Shown: positions 35,960-37,934 of the stretch, piece after piece
Position numbering within the stretch: position 1 is the stretch's first letter
Layout of the letters: the number at the start of each line of letters is the position of its first letter
Assembly (NCBI GenBank): GCA_025360865.1
Contig: JANYBG010000085.1
Location: forward strand, 1 to 37,934
Length of the DNA stretch: 37,934 bases
DNA from: Pseudomonadota bacterium
Lineage (GTDB): Bacteria; Pseudomonadota; Gammaproteobacteria; Steroidobacterales; Steroidobacteraceae
Direction: 5' to 3'
Notes under the pieces: model-generated
What the model was told of the DNA's origin: nothing
Databases searched by the model: none
Seen by the model: only the letters and a program-made list of their open reading frames with translations
Made by a program: the position numbers and the translations under genes

Positions 35960-37669
35960 TCAGCTCGTGCTGGCGCGGCGCATGACGCCGCCGTGCTCAG
36001 CGCCGCTGCTGGTGGTCCCCGCGGAAATTGGTTGCGACAAGCGCGGCGGCGGCTCGAGGTTGAGGTGTCGGTACAGCGTCACGAGCTGCCGTCGGTATAG
36101 CTGGTCGAACTGGCTCACCGCCTCTGCCGGGTTGTAATCACCGAACCACCAGAACCAGTCGGAGCTCTCACACAGCGCCAGCTGGCGCCCCGCGGCGGCG
36201 CGTCGCAGCGGATCACTCATGCCCGGAACGACGCGGTCGAACGCCTCCTTCGCCTCGCACAAGAGGTCCCAGGCGCGGTTCTTGGCCGCATCGCCCATCC
36301 ACGTCGCGAGCGAACCGTGCACCCAGCTGCCCGCCATCACGCGCGGCAGGGGGGCGGCCTTCAGGCCGCGCGCGCGGCATTCCGAGAGCGTCAGCAGCTC
36401 GATGCGCGGATCCTGCGCGAGGGTCGTGTAGAGCGAACTGAGGAAGTAGTAGCCATTGAAGGGGTAGTGCTCCCAGGCGTTCTCGCCGTCGAGGGCGATG
36501 AGCACGGCGTGGTCGCCGCCGGCGGGATAGCGCTGCGCGAGCTGTCCGAGTTCGCTCGCTAGGTTGAGGGCGGCGTCATCGCCGCGCCAGGTGGCGTAGG
36601 TGAAGCCAACCAGGTCCGAGATCAGGTCGTCCCGAAAGAAGCAGTCCATGTCGGTGCCGGGAACACGATAGGGCCTGTTGTAAGACCGCGGATCGTCCGC
36701 GGCCGCCGGGTCGCCGAGCAGCAGGCTGCCGCGCAACACGCCGGCGCTGCTGGCGGTCCAGCGAAAGCCGCCCGCGCTCGCCAGCAGTTCCAGCGTGCCG
36801 GCGCTCACGGCCCCTTCCGCGGGCCAGCATCCGGCCGGGGCGGCGCCAAAGGCCCGCGTGAAGACGCGCACGGCCTCCTCGATGTGCCAGCGCGCCCGTG
36901 CCTCGCCACCGGGGTAGTGCGCGTGCTCGGGCAGCACCATGGAGGGCACCGCGTCGCGGGCGCAGCCGAAATCCAGCAGCAGCGGAATGATCGGGTGGGC
37001 GTATGGGGTGACCGAGAGCTCGCATTGCCCGCGTTCGGCGAGCGCGCGGTACCGCGGCACGACCCGGCCGACCAGCTCACCGATCAGCGTTAGCAGTTCA
37101 CGCGCCTCGGCGACCGTGAAGTCCCGGCCGCGCTCGGTCAGGCGCGCGACGAGCGGGGCAGTCCGCCGCACCGTCTCACCGAGCCATGCGAGGTGGTACC
37201 ACACCGCGATGTCGCGCATGAACTGGTCGGAGGCATAGCTGATGTGCTCGAGCGTGCCGAGAGTCTGCGCGAGCGTCGCCAGCTCCCGATAAGGGCCGAA
37301 TCGCTCGATCATGTGGCCGCGGTGCCCGCGCAGGCACGCGAGCAGGAGCGCCAGGCGGTGCTCGGCGTCAACCGGGAAGGGCGCCGGACCCAGCAGGGCC
37401 AGGACCGGGTCTGGCAGCGGCGCGCCGCCCTGCAGATGCGCGCCGATGCTCGCGGCGATCTCCTCGACCTGCTCGATGAGCACGGGCGTGAAGTTGACCA
37501 CCGCGCGCGCCGCCGGGTTGGCCTCCAGGTGCGCGGCCATGTCCGTGTAGTCCTTGATGGCGTGCAGGTAAGTCCAGGGCAGTGTGAATTCGCCGGTGAG
37601 CGCGTCGCGGTACTGCGGCTGGTGCATGTGCCACAGCAGCGCCACGGGCAGGCGCGCGTTGGTGCTCAC
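35960..37669 (-). CDS. GH57 family alpha-glucan-active enzyme
   Basis: A 569-residue GH57 protein. Motif LLWHMHQPQY (11-20) starts the (beta/alpha)7 barrel, the nucleophile is E285 in CWPAEGAVS and the acid/base is D394 in ALDGENAWEHYP. The catalytic motifs VLPEHAHYP and SDWFWWFGDYN are also present. GH57 includes alpha-amylases, branching enzymes and 4-alpha-glucanotransferases; I cannot tell which. The start is GTG, overlapping the glgC stop by 4 bases. Position between glgC and malQ fits a glycogen branching or debranching role. Confidence 0.93.
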   Translation of the reverse strand: MSTNARLPVALLWHMHQPQYRDALTGEFTLPWTYLHAIKDYTDMAAHLEANPAARAVVNFTPVLIEQVEEIAASIGAHLQGGAPLPDPVLALLGPAPFPVDAEHRLALLLACLRGHRGHMIERFGPYRELATLAQTLGTLEHISYASDQFMRDIAVWYHLAWLGETVRRTAPLVARLTERGRDFTVAEARELLTLIGELVGRVVPRYRALAERGQCELSVTPYAHPIIPLLLDFGCARDAVPSMVLPEHAHYPGGEARARWHIEEAVRVFTRAFGAAPAGCWPAEGAVSAGTLELLASAGGFRWTASSAGVLRGSLLLGDPAAADDPRSYNRPYRVPGTDMDCFFRDDLISDLVGFTYATWRGDDAALNLASELGQLAQRYPAGGDHAVLIALDGENAWEHYPFNGYYFLSSLYTTLAQDPRIELLTLSECRARGLKAAPLPRVMAGSWVHGSLATWMGDAAKNRAWDLLCEAKEAFDRVVPGMSDPLRRAAAGRQLALCESSDWFWWFGDYNPAEAVSQFDQLYRRQLVTLYRHLNLEPPPRLSQPISAGTTSSGAEHGGVMRRASTS

Positions 37670-37934
37670 GCCTCGGTGCGCAAGCGACGCAGCATGTCGG
37701 GCGTCACCAGCACCACGCCGTTCTCGGTGACGTGGAAGCGGCGCGCGTCGTCGCCGCGATTCACGCCGATCTGCGTGCCGTCGGGAACCTCGCAGCCCTC
37801 ATCGAGAATGGCGCCGTGTATCTTGCAGCCGCGCCCGATCTCCACGTTGTTCAGCACCACCGAGCGGGAGATGCCGCTGCCCTCCTCGACGCGCACGTTC
37901 GAGAACAGCAATGACTCGCGCACCACGGCGCCGG
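37666..37934 (-). CDS. glgC: Glucose-1-phosphate adenylyltransferase, C-terminal part
   Basis: The frame is open to the window edge, so only the last ~89 residues are seen; the upstream rest is outside. They form the left-handed beta-helix end of GlgC (GAVVRESLLFSNVRVEEGSG, VVLNNVEIGRGCKIHGAILD) and the typical ending DARRFHVTENGVVLVTPDML. GlgC makes ADP-glucose for glycogen synthase. Its TGA overlaps the GTG of GH57. Confidence 0.93.
   Translation of the reverse strand, partial: GAVVRESLLFSNVRVEEGSGISRSVVLNNVEIGRGCKIHGAILDEGCEVPDGTQIGVNRGDDARRFHVTENGVVLVTPDMLRRLRTEA

Overview
The window is GC-rich chromosomal DNA (codon third positions mostly G or C) with tightly packed genes on both strands. 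It has no rRNA, tRNA, insertion sequence, CRISPR array or complete prophage that I can see. The gene set (GreB, TtcA, SseA-type sulfurtransferase, long biosynthetic SpeA, GlgC/GlgA/MalQ) fits a gammaproteobacterium, possibly near the Nevskiales/Steroidobacterales/Xanthomonadales. That placement is inference, because no phylogenetic marker is present. No gene-free stretch exceeds 300 bases; the longest are 14209-14472, 7182-7439 and 20212-20452.

Layout. (1) 2-2032: the 3' half of a fused HyuA-HyuB 5-oxoprolinase. (2) 2029-7181, all minus strand: lemA, two TPM-domain genes, a LysM/YkuD L,D-transpeptidase lipoprotein, a doubtful small ORF and an orphan contractile-tail sheath protein with its own likely promoter. 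(3) 7440-8260: a 68-residue unknown with a clear terminator, and greB. (4) 8274-13458: homospermidine synthase, a GST, a mercaptopyruvate sulfurtransferase and arginine decarboxylase, the last apparently leaderless. (5) 13633-15691: GDT1/UPF0016 cation exporter, an RRM protein with terminator, and an exported methyltransferase-like protein. (6) 15696-18894: UvrD/Rep helicase, Nudix hydrolase and an unknown. (7) 18927-20211: an uncharacterised, nearly overlapping gene pair. (8) 20453-24549: HAD phosphatase, GST, lipocalin-like protein and S9 peptidase. (9) 24631-31362, all minus strand: M32 carboxypeptidase, ttcA, a phosphatase/ADP-ribosylglycohydrolase fusion, a zinc metallopeptidase, an ATP-grasp ligase and a CpeT-like lipoprotein; the last three genes overlap. 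(10) 31534-37934: an AraC-Ogt DNA repair regulator, a possible 34-residue membrane peptide, and a glycogen/maltodextrin cluster (glgC end, GH57, malQ, LEA14-like lipoprotein, with glgA converging on it).

How genes work together. SpeA feeds putrescine synthesis, and homospermidine synthase uses putrescine. GlgC and GlgA make glycogen; GH57 and MalQ remodel glucans. The most interesting parts are the sheath protein without any other tail gene, the metallopeptidase/ATP-grasp/lipoprotein operon next to the phosphatase-ARH fusion, and the unknown pair at 18927-20211.
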